Assembly (NCBI RefSeq): GCF_004923315.1
Contig: NZ_CP039650.1
Coordinates: 2,629,501-2,693,500, forward strand
Reading direction: 5' to 3'
Length of the DNA stretch: 64,000 bases
Origin: Azospirillum sp. TSA2s
GTDB lineage: Bacteria; Pseudomonadota; Alphaproteobacteria; Azospirillales; Azospirillaceae
Each line of letters opens with the position of its first letter. The first letter of the stretch is position 1. The notes under the pieces are model-generated. The model was not told the origin of the DNA. It did not search any database and saw nothing but the letters and a program-made list of their open reading frames with translations. Position numbers and translations under genes: made by a program. Shown here piece after piece: positions 27,591 through 38,142 of the stretch.

Positions 27591-27619
27591 AGGGCGGCGG
27601 GCGATCAGCCCACCGCCCT
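27591..27619. terminator. hairpin between convergent hydrolase genes
   Basis: AGGGCGGCGGGC (27591-27602) pairs with GCCCACCGCCCT (27608-27619) with one mismatch, directly after the exported hydrolase stop and before the convergent hydrolase. Confidence 0.7.
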
Positions 27620-27626
27620 CTCCTCC

Positions 27627-28490
27627 TTAGCCCTCTGCCAGGAAATTGCGGACGATGGCGATTTGCTCGTCCGTCATCAGGGACGGGGCGTGGCCGGTGT
27701 TGGGGAATTCCACCACCCGCACCAGACCGGCCGCCCCCGGCCCACGCTCCGCCATCCGCTCCGCCGTCTCGGCGCTCAACAGGTCCGAATCCGCGCCGCG
27801 CAAGACCAGCACCGGGCAACGCACGCGATCCCAAAGCGCCCACAGATCGACGTCGGCGATGGGCGCGGTCTTGAACGCCTCCCCGATGGCGGGATCATAG
27901 GCAAGGCGGAAGCGGCCGTCGGGCATCGGGCGGGCGCTGTGCTCCGCCATATGGCGCCAGCATTCGTCGCTGATCGTGCCGAAGCCCATAAGGACGAAGC
28001 GCAGGTAGGATTCCAGCGCCGGCAGGTCCTCGAACACCGGGTCCTTGCCGACATAATCGGCGATCCGCTGCAATCCGGCCTGAGCGATGAAGGGACCGAC
28101 GTCGTTGATGACCATGCGGCGGATCGGGCTGTTGGCCTGCGCAGCCAGCGTCATGCCGATCAGACCGCCCATCGAGGTGCCGACCCAGTCGACCGTCTCC
28201 ACCCCCATACGGGCGATCAGCGCCACCATGTCGGCGCAATATTGCGGATAGCCGTAGAGCGCCGGCACCGGCAGCCAGTCGCTGCGCCCGCGCCCGACCA
28301 CATCCGGGCAGGCAACCCGCCAGCCGTCGGCCAGAGCCAGCGCCAACCGGTCGAAGTCCCGGCCGTTGCGGGTCAGCCCATGCACGCACACGGCCGTCCG
28401 CGCGGCATCGTCACGCCCCCACTGGGTGTAGGCGATCTTGTGAAACCCGGCGGCGCTGAGGCCGAGGACGTTGCGTTCGGACATCGGCAC
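27627..28490 (-). CDS. alpha/beta hydrolase
   Basis: A 287-residue cytosolic hydrolase: oxyanion motif HGLTRNGRDFD, nucleophile elbow GTSMGG, catalytic acid in RGADSDLLS and His in NTGHAPSL. No signal peptide. Start chosen at GTG 28490 because AGGAG lies nine bases upstream; ATG 28484 is close and equally possible, and a TTG at 28529 is less likely. Substrate unknown. It follows the lytic transglycosylase gene on the same strand at a gap of about 45 bases. Confidence 0.87.
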   Translation of the reverse strand: MPMSERNVLGLSAAGFHKIAYTQWGRDDAARTAVCVHGLTRNGRDFDRLALALADGWRVACPDVVGRGRSDWLPVPALYGYPQYCADMVALIARMGVETVDWVGTSMGGLIGMTLAAQANSPIRRMVINDVGPFIAQAGLQRIADYVGKDPVFEDLPALESYLRFVLMGFGTISDECWRHMAEHSARPMPDGRFRLAYDPAIGEAFKTAPIADVDLWALWDRVRCPVLVLRGADSDLLSAETAERMAERGPGAAGLVRVVEFPNTGHAPSLMTDEQIAIVRNFLAEG

Positions 28491-28535
28491 GGGCGGGCAC
28501 TCCTGTTCGGATTTGACTTCCCGATTCAACGGGGC

Positions 28536-29435
28536 TCATCCCTTTTTCGGCGATTTGGCGCCGCGTGGCAACTCCGCCTCCGCATCGCGCCCGGCGGCGG
28601 CGCGGATGGCGGGCAGCGCCGGCGACGGTTCCGCCACCGATCGGTCGAAGGGGTGCCGGGTATCGTCGTAAATGCGGCGGATGACACGGACATAGTTGCG
28701 TGTCTCCGCATAGGGCGGAATTCCCTTGTAGCGGTCGACCGCCCGTTCGCCGGCATTGTAGCCGGCCAGCGCCAGCGTCACGTCGCCCTGGAAATAGGCC
28801 AGCAGCCAGCGCAGATACTTCACCCCGCCGGTGATGTTTTGCTTGGGATCGAAGACGTCGCCGACGCCGAAGCGGTCGGCCGTGTCGGGGATCAGTTGCA
28901 TCAGCCCGGCAGCGTCCTTCGGCGACACCGCATCGGTGCGGAAAGCGCTTTCCGCCTGGATCACCGCCAGCACCAGCGCGGGGTCGATGCCGTATTTCGG
29001 CGCGATCGAGTTGACCAGCGCCACCACCTCCGCCGGGGGAGGACCGATCTCGCGCACCGGGCCGCCACCGGGACGGCACCAGGGACGGATGCGCCCCATG
29101 CGGCCGGGAACGTAATTGACCAGCCGCCGCGCCTCCGGATGCCCGCGCGAGGCGGCGGCGCGCAGCCATGCGGTGCCGAGCCGCCGGTCCTTGCGCACGC
29201 CTTTCCCGAACAGATAACGACGAGCCAGCCGGAAGGCGGCATTGGCGTCGCCCTGCTCGGCCAGCTCGCAATCGGTCGATTTGGTCTTGAGCGAGGGCGG
29301 GGGCAATTCGGCCACAGCGTCCGGCTTCGCTGCGGATTTGGCATCCGCCGCCGTAGCGATGGGTGCCGACGCGATACCGGCGCCCCACAGCACCAGCGCA
29401 ATCAACGGCGCCATCACGACACGACGAACCGGCAA
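28536..29435 (-). CDS. lytic transglycosylase with Sel1-type N-terminal region
   Basis: A 299-residue exported peptidoglycan-cleaving enzyme. After a signal peptide, a Sel1-like region (GDANAAFRLARRYLFGKG, then SRGHPEARRL) is followed by an SLT domain. Its catalytic Glu is in AVIQAESAFR, with GLMQLIPDTA and LALAGYNAGE also typical. Start chosen at TTG 29435 because AGGAGGG lies about eight bases upstream; an ATG further on at 29414 would cut the signal peptide n-region. It probably remodels murein. Confidence 0.85.
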   Translation of the reverse strand: MPVRRVVMAPLIALVLWGAGIASAPIATAADAKSAAKPDAVAELPPPSLKTKSTDCELAEQGDANAAFRLARRYLFGKGVRKDRRLGTAWLRAAASRGHPEARRLVNYVPGRMGRIRPWCRPGGGPVREIGPPPAEVVALVNSIAPKYGIDPALVLAVIQAESAFRTDAVSPKDAAGLMQLIPDTADRFGVGDVFDPKQNITGGVKYLRWLLAYFQGDVTLALAGYNAGERAVDRYKGIPPYAETRNYVRVIRRIYDDTRHPFDRSVAEPSPALPAIRAAAGRDAEAELPRGAKSPKKG

Positions 29436-29515
29436 ACCTCGACCCTCCTGCTTTCCCGCGTCAACCCGCGGGAAGCGGAAGTATGGTGTTGCAACCTGCC
29501 GACGACAAGGGCTGG

Positions 29516-31657
<2,142 letters not shown>

Positions 31658-31792
31658 GGGGCGGCGATCCGATCAGAGGAGGGGTACGGAACGGGAACCG
31701 ATTATATGGCCGCAACGCCCCCGTCTGTCGAGCGCAGGCTGAGCGGCACTGCGCCCCGCGCATGCGAGACGCAGCGCCGACCCGGAACCGCC

Positions 31793-32185
31793 TTACTGTT
31801 GTCCCAGCGCCTTCGGGTTCGATATCCCCAGACGCGCCTGGACGATGGCTTCCAGCGAATCCATCAGCACGTCCTGGCCCTCCTGGTCGAAGTCACCGGC
31901 GGCGATCTCGATGCACAGTCGGTGCTGGAGCGCCTCCACCCGCTTGCGCAGATCGTCGCCGGACAGGGCGTCGTCGGCGTCCTCGCCATAGAGCAGGGCA
32001 AGGGCCGCCAGCATCGATTGGCCGGCGGTGTCCAACCCCTTCAACTCGCGCTCGGCAATCTCCAGCGCATTGGCGACCATCAGGGCAGCGAAGCGCGCTT
32101 CCGGCGCCACATGGGGAAGCACATCGGCACGGAAGGTGGAGGCGGCGATCTGCAGCAGACCGCGGGCGTCGGGATTGGCGCGCAT
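31793..32185 (-). CDS. DUF6285 domain protein
   Basis: A 130-residue helical protein of the DUF6285 type, which regularly sits beside a phosphotransferase-family gene. Here its start overlaps the phosphotransferase stop by one base (TGATG), so translation is coupled. There are no Cys clusters, membrane helices or recognised active site. It may form a complex with, or regulate, the kinase-like partner. Function unknown. Confidence 0.8.
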   Translation of the reverse strand: MRANPDARGLLQIAASTFRADVLPHVAPEARFAALMVANALEIAERELKGLDTAGQSMLAALALLYGEDADDALSGDDLRKRVEALQHRLCIEIAAGDFDQEGQDVLMDSLEAIVQARLGISNPKALGQQ

Positions 32186-33267
32186 CAGGCCACCTTCTCC
32201 ACCGCACCGGACACCATGCCGCCGATGGCGCGGAGATGGCGCAGCATGTCCATCTCGATCTCAGGCAGCATTCGCCCGGTCAGCGCCAGTTCCAGCGACG
32301 GCTCGTCGCCGGAGCTGTGGCGCAGCCCCTGCTCCACCGCGATGGCCGCCCAGCGCAGGTAGGCCGCCGTCTCCCAATAGGCAACCCGCGCCGGATCGAC
32401 GCGGCGGCCGGAGGTCTCCTCATAGCCGGCGTAGAAGTCCGCACGGTCGGCGATGCCGCCCGCTTCGCGGTCGGGCCGGCGGAACCGCCAGGAGCGGGCG
32501 CAGAACCAGCCCAGATCTTCCATCGGGTCGCTGAATCCGGCGAACTCCCAATCCAGAATCGCGGTCAGCGCGCCGTCCTTGACCAGATAGTTGCCGGTGC
32601 GGAAGTCGCGATGGCACAGCACCACCGCACCCGGCAACGGAGCATTGACCTCCATCCAGCGCAGGCCCCAGGCGATCACCGGATCGCGGCGTCCAAGGTC
32701 GCCGAACCAGCGGCGATACTGAGCGAGCGTCTCCTGCGCCGGGCATTCCGGCGCCTCGCCCAGCCTCTCCAGCCCCTCGGTCTCCAGGGCGATCCGGTGC
32801 AACAGGCCGAGTTGCCGGCCAAGCTCTCGCGCCAGTTCCGGTTGGGCCGCTTCCGACCGTGTCACCGCATGGCCGGCGCCCAGCCCCTCGGCGCGGCGCA
32901 TGATGTAGAAGTCATGGCCCAGCACGGCGGGATCGTCGCAGGCGAACAGCGGTTCCGGCGCCATCACCCCGCCGGCGAAGGCGGCGCGCAGCACCACGAA
33001 CTCCCGCAGCTTGCCAATGCTGGCCGAAATACGCCCGCCGCCCTCGGCCCGCAGCACGCAGGCATGCCGGCCGGCAAGCGGCCCGCCATCGATGTCCAGA
33101 GTCACCGCAAGGTTCAGAGAGATCGCGCCACCGCCGAGCCGTCCATCCTCAGTCACCACGACGCGGGATGCGCCGGCCTGTGCGGCCAGCCAATTTTCCA
33201 GTTGAGCCCGATTGTCGCCCGACAGCAGCGATGGCGGAGACTGATCGGACGCTTTGACGACGTGCAT
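32185..33267 (-). CDS. phosphotransferase (APH-fold) family protein
   Basis: A 360-residue protein of the aminoglycoside-phosphotransferase fold. The catalytic-loop motif is VLCHRDFRTGNYL and the metal-binding motif ILDWEFAG. Related proteins beside DUF6285 genes in acyl-CoA dehydrogenase (ACAD10/11-like) contexts act on hydroxyacyl substrates. The sequence does not look like a drug-resistance enzyme. The ATG at 33267 has GGAGGGAGAACGCC in front; a longer frame exists but adds unconserved residues. Confidence 0.87.
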   Translation of the reverse strand: MHVVKASDQSPPSLLSGDNRAQLENWLAAQAGASRVVVTEDGRLGGGAISLNLAVTLDIDGGPLAGRHACVLRAEGGGRISASIGKLREFVVLRAAFAGGVMAPEPLFACDDPAVLGHDFYIMRRAEGLGAGHAVTRSEAAQPELARELGRQLGLLHRIALETEGLERLGEAPECPAQETLAQYRRWFGDLGRRDPVIAWGLRWMEVNAPLPGAVVLCHRDFRTGNYLVKDGALTAILDWEFAGFSDPMEDLGWFCARSWRFRRPDREAGGIADRADFYAGYEETSGRRVDPARVAYWETAAYLRWAAIAVEQGLRHSSGDEPSLELALTGRMLPEIEMDMLRHLRAIGGMVSGAVEKVA

Positions 33268-33394
33268 GGCGTTCTCCCTCCAGAGGTTGCTTGGCGCGTT
33301 GGTTCGCGCGTCTTTGTCGATTTCAGCCGCCGATGGTAGGCACGAAGCGCTGTTGCCGACAAGTTTCACCTTGGTGGGAAAAGCGACTCCACCC

Positions 33395-33441
33395 CCAAAA
33401 AAGTCGGCCCCTCCCCCGCCCTCGCAGGCGGGAAAGGGGCC
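33395..33441 (-). terminator. intrinsic terminator of the GH17-GT2 gene
   Basis: On the minus strand a 15-bp near-perfect stem (33406-33420 with 33427-33441, loop CTCGCA on the plus strand) is followed by GACTTTTTTGG. It lies 25 bases beyond the stop codon of the large glycosyltransferase gene. Confidence 0.88.
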
Positions 33442-33465
33442 GTTGGTGGCCGTGATGCGGAGGCG

Positions 33466-36111
33466 TTACGCCGCGATCGGACGGTTCGCCCCCTGCTCCT
33501 GATTGGCCGTGCCGGCCTGCTGGGTGGAGGGGACCGGAGCCGGCTTGGCTTCGCGGACCGGCAGCATGTCACCGATACCGAAGGCGACGGCCATCAGGTT
33601 CGGCACCGCCATGGCGGCGAGCAGCACCGACCACAGTTCCAGCGACAGGGTGCCAAGCGGGTTGACCAGGGCGGCGGTGGCCGACGAGGCGACCAGGGCG
33701 GCGGACAACCAGGCTTCGGGCTTGGCGCAGAAGCGGCCGGCGGTGCGCTTGCCGCCCTTGGCGGTCACCCGGAAGGCGTCGTGCTTGCGAACCAGACCGC
33801 GGACGACGGCCAGGGCGACGGTGGTTGACAGCGCCATGCCGACGGCGCACGCGCCCAGGCTTTCCTTCCAGCTGTTGCCGGAAGCATAGCGCGAGGCCAG
33901 CAGGCTGGAGCCGGCACGCAGGACCAGGGCACCCAGCACGGCGGCGGTGGCGGCCACCGGCGGCAGATGCAGCGGCAGAACCAGCGAGGCGAAGGTCCAG
34001 ACCACGGCGGCGACGGCGGCGAACAGGCCGACGGCGTCGGACCACCAGCGGATCCAGTTGGTGACGTAGCCCAGCTTCTGCCGCGCGCTCAGCTCGGCCG
34101 AACCCGGCAGGAACTTCTTCCAATGGGCGCGGACGATCTGCGTGGAGCCGAACACCCAGCGGTCACGCTGCTTGCGGAACTGCATGAAGTTGTCCGGGGC
34201 CAGACCGGCACCCAGCCGCTCGTCGGTGTAGGCGGCGCGGTAGCCGGCCGACAGGATGCGCAGGCCCAGTTCGGTGTCTTCGCAGATGCCGGCTTCCGAC
34301 CAGCCGCCGACCTGATCCATCGCCGAGCGGCGCAGCATGATCATCGTGCCGTGGCAGATGAAGGCCTGGGACGACACGCCTTCCTGCATGCCGACGTCGA
34401 AGAAGGGGCGGTATTCGGCGGTCATGGCGGCCTTCAGCGCCGTCTCGTGGCCGTCGCGGTGCTCCTGCGGGGCCTGGACGATGCCGACCGACGGATCGGC
34501 GAAGGTCGGAGCCAGCTTCGACAGCCAATCGGACGACACGGTATAGTCGGCGTCCAGTACGGCGACGATCTCGGCCGACGGATCGGTGTGGCGCAGGGCG
34601 GCGTTCAGGGCGCCGGCCTTGAAGCCGGAAATCTTCTTGTACCAGTGGAACTTGAACTTCGGACCCAGCGCCCGGCACATCTCCTCGACCGGGCGGACCA
34701 GATGCTCCTCCTCGGTGTTGTTGATGAGGACGACGACCTCATAGTTCGGGTAGTCCAGCCGCGACAGCGAAGCCAGCGTGGCGTTCAGCACGTCCGGCTG
34801 CTCGCGGCAGGCGGCGACGTGGATGGAGACCATCGGCTTGTGGTCGATGCTGGGCACGGCATGCGGCAGCAGCGCCGGGGCGCGGCCGGTCAGCAGCCGG
34901 CGGGCGACATCCACCAGATCGGCGAAGGCGACGCTCATCATCAGGGCACCCAGCGCGAAGGCGGAGCCCCAGGTGGTCAGTGCACCGAAGGTCAGATACT
35001 CGGCGAAGGCACCGGCGACGGCCGAACCGATGGCGAAGCCGATGATGTTGGCGCCCATCGAGGCGGCCAGCGCGAAACCGGCGTTGGTGCGGCGGCGGAA
35101 GACGGCGAAAGCCGACAGGGCCAGACCGACGGCGAGCGCGACGCCCGCGCCGACCCGGTCGCCATAGGGGGCGGCGACCGCACCGGTCATCGACCATTTC
35201 GGCTGACGGTCGGCATCCAGCACGCCCCAGGTCGGGCCGGGCGAGCCTTCGATGGTCGACTTCCAGATGCCGTCGAAAGCCTCGACGACGTTGTAATGGA
35301 TGCCGAGGGCATTGGCTTCCGCCGCGAAGCCGCGGACGACGGCGGCCTGCGCCTCCGGCGTCGGATAGGCGTCGTGGAAGTTCTCGCCGCCCGAAGGCCA
35401 GCCGACCTCGCCGACGAACAGCGGCTTGCCCGGATGCGCCTTGCGCACGGTGTCGAGCCGGTCGCGGATCCAGGTCAGCGCATCGGAAACCGGAACGCCT
35501 TCCCAGTAGGGCAGCACGTGGACGCCCATGAAGTCGGACGCCTTCACCGTGGCGTCGGCCTTGACCATCTCCGACCACACGTCGGCGGTGCCGACCTTGA
35601 TCGAAGCCGGAACGGCGGCGCGCACGCGCTTGATGTAGCCGGCCAGCTCGGCATCGGTCAGTTCGGCACGCAGCAGCGTCTCGTTGCCGACGACGATGCG
35701 CTTGATGCCGCGGAATTCCTTGGCCAGAGCGATGCCGTGCATCACCTCCCGCTCGTTGCGGACTTTGTCTTTGCTCAGCCAGATGCCGAGCGTGACGTCC
35801 AGCCCCTTGGACACCGCGATCTCCGGCACCTCGCCCTGCGAGCCGAGCGTCGAGTAGGTACGGACGCCATCGGCGAAGCCGGCGATGGCGGTCATGTCCT
35901 TCTCGATGTCCTTGCGCGGGACGATCGGCTGGTGATTGGGGTCGTAACTGCGGCCCGAGGGCGAATAGGACACCGATTCTATGCGGCCGGGTTCCGCGTC
36001 CACCGCCGTGGGCGCGTTGCGCCAGGACCAGAAGGACGCGTGGCCGGCGGTCACGGCCAGCAGTGCGGCGGCGATGGCTGCGCGCCGGATCGAGTTCTTC
36101 GGGTTGCTCAT
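33466..36111 (-). CDS. GH17-GT2 fusion, predicted beta-glucan synthase
   Basis: An 881-residue inner-membrane enzyme. After one N-terminal hydrophobic segment, residues 45-310 are a GH17-type domain: the acid/base Glu is in VGNETLLRAEL and the nucleophile in GEVGWPSGG. Several membrane helices follow. Residues about 430-680 are a processive GT2 domain with VLDADYTV, CEDTELGLRI and the QRDRW motif. More helices close the protein. The layout resembles rhizobial NdvB/NdvC-type beta-glucan synthases, in which GH17 acts as a transglycosylase on the growing chain. A cyclic or capsular beta-glucan product is inferred. The ATG at 36111 lies just before the signal anchor. Confidence 0.88.
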   Translation of the reverse strand: MSNPKNSIRRAAIAAALLAVTAGHASFWSWRNAPTAVDAEPGRIESVSYSPSGRSYDPNHQPIVPRKDIEKDMTAIAGFADGVRTYSTLGSQGEVPEIAVSKGLDVTLGIWLSKDKVRNEREVMHGIALAKEFRGIKRIVVGNETLLRAELTDAELAGYIKRVRAAVPASIKVGTADVWSEMVKADATVKASDFMGVHVLPYWEGVPVSDALTWIRDRLDTVRKAHPGKPLFVGEVGWPSGGENFHDAYPTPEAQAAVVRGFAAEANALGIHYNVVEAFDGIWKSTIEGSPGPTWGVLDADRQPKWSMTGAVAAPYGDRVGAGVALAVGLALSAFAVFRRRTNAGFALAASMGANIIGFAIGSAVAGAFAEYLTFGALTTWGSAFALGALMMSVAFADLVDVARRLLTGRAPALLPHAVPSIDHKPMVSIHVAACREQPDVLNATLASLSRLDYPNYEVVVLINNTEEEHLVRPVEEMCRALGPKFKFHWYKKISGFKAGALNAALRHTDPSAEIVAVLDADYTVSSDWLSKLAPTFADPSVGIVQAPQEHRDGHETALKAAMTAEYRPFFDVGMQEGVSSQAFICHGTMIMLRRSAMDQVGGWSEAGICEDTELGLRILSAGYRAAYTDERLGAGLAPDNFMQFRKQRDRWVFGSTQIVRAHWKKFLPGSAELSARQKLGYVTNWIRWWSDAVGLFAAVAAVVWTFASLVLPLHLPPVAATAAVLGALVLRAGSSLLASRYASGNSWKESLGACAVGMALSTTVALAVVRGLVRKHDAFRVTAKGGKRTAGRFCAKPEAWLSAALVASSATAALVNPLGTLSLELWSVLLAAMAVPNLMAVAFGIGDMLPVREAKPAPVPSTQQAGTANQEQGANRPIAA

Positions 36112-36300
36112 GGGGAGTTCGCGTTGCCCTGTTGCTGGGTGGCCGTTCGCCACCGGACATCCGCACAAACGGGCAGACCGACTTCCCTATTCCGTCACTT
36201 CCAAAAATTTTTTGTGCGCTGCGGAGAGCGGAACCCTGACGGTCGCCCCCTGTTGGACAACGTCCGGTTCCATACTCCCCAAAACACAGGAGAGCGCCCC

Positions 36301-36516
36301 ATGGCCACCCGCCACGAAGACAGCCCGGAACACAAGAAGGCCCACGATCTGGCCGAGCAGGCACTGGACAAGGCCGCCGGCGGCGATCCCCGCAAGGCGC
36401 GCGACCTGATCGAGGAAGCCAAGCGCATCGACCCCAAGATCGGCGAGGAAATGTCCCGCGAAGCCGCCGAGGACCAGAAAAAGGCCGACAAGTACGTCGA
36501 CAAGACCGACAAGTGA
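36301..36516 (+). CDS. small highly charged protein
   Basis: A 71-residue protein almost entirely of charged and polar residues (ATRHEDSPEHKKAHDLAEQA), predicted as a helical or coiled-coil segment, with a Lys/Asp-rich end (DKYVDKTDK). The start has AGGAGAG nine bases upstream and a strong terminator follows, so it is an independent transcript. No family recognised. Composition resembles small stress-associated proteins, but that is only an impression. Confidence 0.7.
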   Translation: MATRHEDSPEHKKAHDLAEQALDKAAGGDPRKARDLIEEAKRIDPKIGEEMSREAAEDQKKADKYVDKTDK

Positions 36517-36523
36517 GCGACGG

Positions 36524-36556
36524 AAACTCCCTCTCCCGAGGTGGGAGAGGGAGTTT
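36524..36556. terminator. intrinsic terminator between convergent genes
   Basis: AAACTCCCTCTCCC (36524-36537) and GGGAGAGGGAGTTT (36543-36556) form a perfect 14-bp stem with a 5-base loop, serving the small charged gene and gcvPB. Confidence 0.93.
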
Positions 36557-36570
36557 TCACGCAGAGACTC

Positions 36571-38142
36571 TTACTCGGCCGCGACGGCTTCCGCCACCAC
36601 CGGCGGGGTCCAGCGCAGGACCGGCTTGCGGGCCGCCGCCGTCTCGTCCAGACGACGGCGCGGCGTCAGGCGCGGCGCGGCCTGGAAGTAAGCCACATCA
36701 CCCGACTTCGCCCGTTCGGCCAGCGCACGGAGTGCGTCGACGAACTGGTCGAGGCTGGCCTTGCTTTCCGTTTCGGTCGGCTCGATCAGCAGGGCACCGT
36801 GGACGACCAGCGGGAAATACATGGTCATCGGGTGGAAGCCCTCGTCGATCAACGCCTTCGCCATGTCGAGCGTGGTGACCCCCGTCCCCTTCAGGAAGCG
36901 GTCGTCGAACAGGCACTCGTGCATGCACGGCCCTTCGAAGGAGGCCGTCATCACGTCCTCCAGCCGTGCCATGACATAGTTGGCGTTCAGCACCGCGTCG
37001 CCCGACGCCTTCCACAGCCCGTCGGCGCCATGGCTCAGCATGTAGGACAGCGCGCGGACGAACATGCCCATCTGGCCGTGGAAGGCCTTCATGCGGCCGA
37101 AGGCCAAGCCGTCGCCGGCGTTCTCCACCAGCGCGAAGCCATCCTTGCCATGCGTCACGTAGGGCACCGGGATGTATGGCGCCAGCGACTCCGCGAACAC
37201 CACCGGCCCCGACCCCGGACCGCCGCCGCCGTGCGGCGTGGAGAAGGTCTTGTGCAGGTTGATGTGCATGACGTCGATGCCGAGGTCGGCCGGACGCACC
37301 CGCCCGACGATGGCGTTGAAGTTGGCGCCGTCACAGTAGAAATAGCCGCCCGCCGCATGCACCGCCTCGGCGATCGCGATGATGTCGCGTTCGAACAGGC
37401 CGCAGGTGTTGGGGTTCGTCAGCATCAAGCCAGCCACGTCCGGACCGAGCTTGGCCTTCAGCGCCTCCAGATCGACGCGGCCGTCGGCGGTCGCCGGGAT
37501 GGCGTCGACGCTGTAGCCGCAGGCGGCGGCGGTCGCCGGGTTGGTGCCGTGGGCGCTTTCCGGCACGAGGATCTTGGTGCGGCCACTGTCGCCCTTGGCC
37601 TCATGCGCGGCTCGGATCGCCATGATGCCGCACATCTCGCCATGGGCACCGGCGGCGGGCGCCAGTGTCACGGCGGCCATGCCGGTCAGCGTCTTCAGCC
37701 AGTGGGCCAACTGGTCCATCAGCTCCAGCGCCCCCTGCACCGTGCTGACCGGCTGCATCGGATGCACGTCGGAGAAGCCCGGCAGCCGCGCCATCTTCTC
37801 GTTCAGGCGCGGGTTGTGCTTCATCGTGCAGGAGCCCAGCGGATAGAACCCGCTGTCGATGGCATAGTTCTTCTGCGACAGGCGGGTGTAGTGGCGGACC
37901 ACCTGCGGCTCGGCGAGGCCGGGCAGCCCGACCTTGGCGCGCGGCTTCACCGCACCCAGGCGCGAGGCCACCTTTGGCAGATCCGGCAGATCGACGCCGG
38001 TGCGCCCTGCGCTGTCCTGTTCGAAGATCAGCGGCTCTTCGATCTGCAGGCCGCGGTTGCCGGTGACGGTGCCGGTCACGCTGTCGAACCCGGCGCTACC
38101 GGCGGGAATGGCCGACGGACGGCCCTGGTTGTTCATGCTCAT
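36571..38142 (-). CDS. gcvPB: glycine dehydrogenase (decarboxylating) subunit 2
   Basis: A 523-residue P-protein subunit of the glycine cleavage system. PLP binds the Lys in HINLHKTFSTPHGGGGPGSG (K298). It needs the GcvPA subunit, encoded just upstream with a four-base overlap (ATGA). The reaction decarboxylates glycine and passes an aminomethyl group to lipoylated GcvH. Last gene of the operon. The C terminus carries a divergent Ala-rich tail. Confidence 0.97.
   Translation of the reverse strand: MSMNNQGRPSAIPAGSAGFDSVTGTVTGNRGLQIEEPLIFEQDSAGRTGVDLPDLPKVASRLGAVKPRAKVGLPGLAEPQVVRHYTRLSQKNYAIDSGFYPLGSCTMKHNPRLNEKMARLPGFSDVHPMQPVSTVQGALELMDQLAHWLKTLTGMAAVTLAPAAGAHGEMCGIMAIRAAHEAKGDSGRTKILVPESAHGTNPATAAACGYSVDAIPATADGRVDLEALKAKLGPDVAGLMLTNPNTCGLFERDIIAIAEAVHAAGGYFYCDGANFNAIVGRVRPADLGIDVMHINLHKTFSTPHGGGGPGSGPVVFAESLAPYIPVPYVTHGKDGFALVENAGDGLAFGRMKAFHGQMGMFVRALSYMLSHGADGLWKASGDAVLNANYVMARLEDVMTASFEGPCMHECLFDDRFLKGTGVTTLDMAKALIDEGFHPMTMYFPLVVHGALLIEPTETESKASLDQFVDALRALAERAKSGDVAYFQAAPRLTPRRRLDETAAARKPVLRWTPPVVAEAVAAE

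Noticed and set aside
33967..36300. Very long plus-strand reading frame opposite the GH17-GT2 gene
   Set aside because: It mirrors the real gene in an antisense frame, is full of His/Gln/Gly/Arg runs typical of GC-rich shadows, and has no family motif. Only its last 71 codons, with their own start at 36301, look real.
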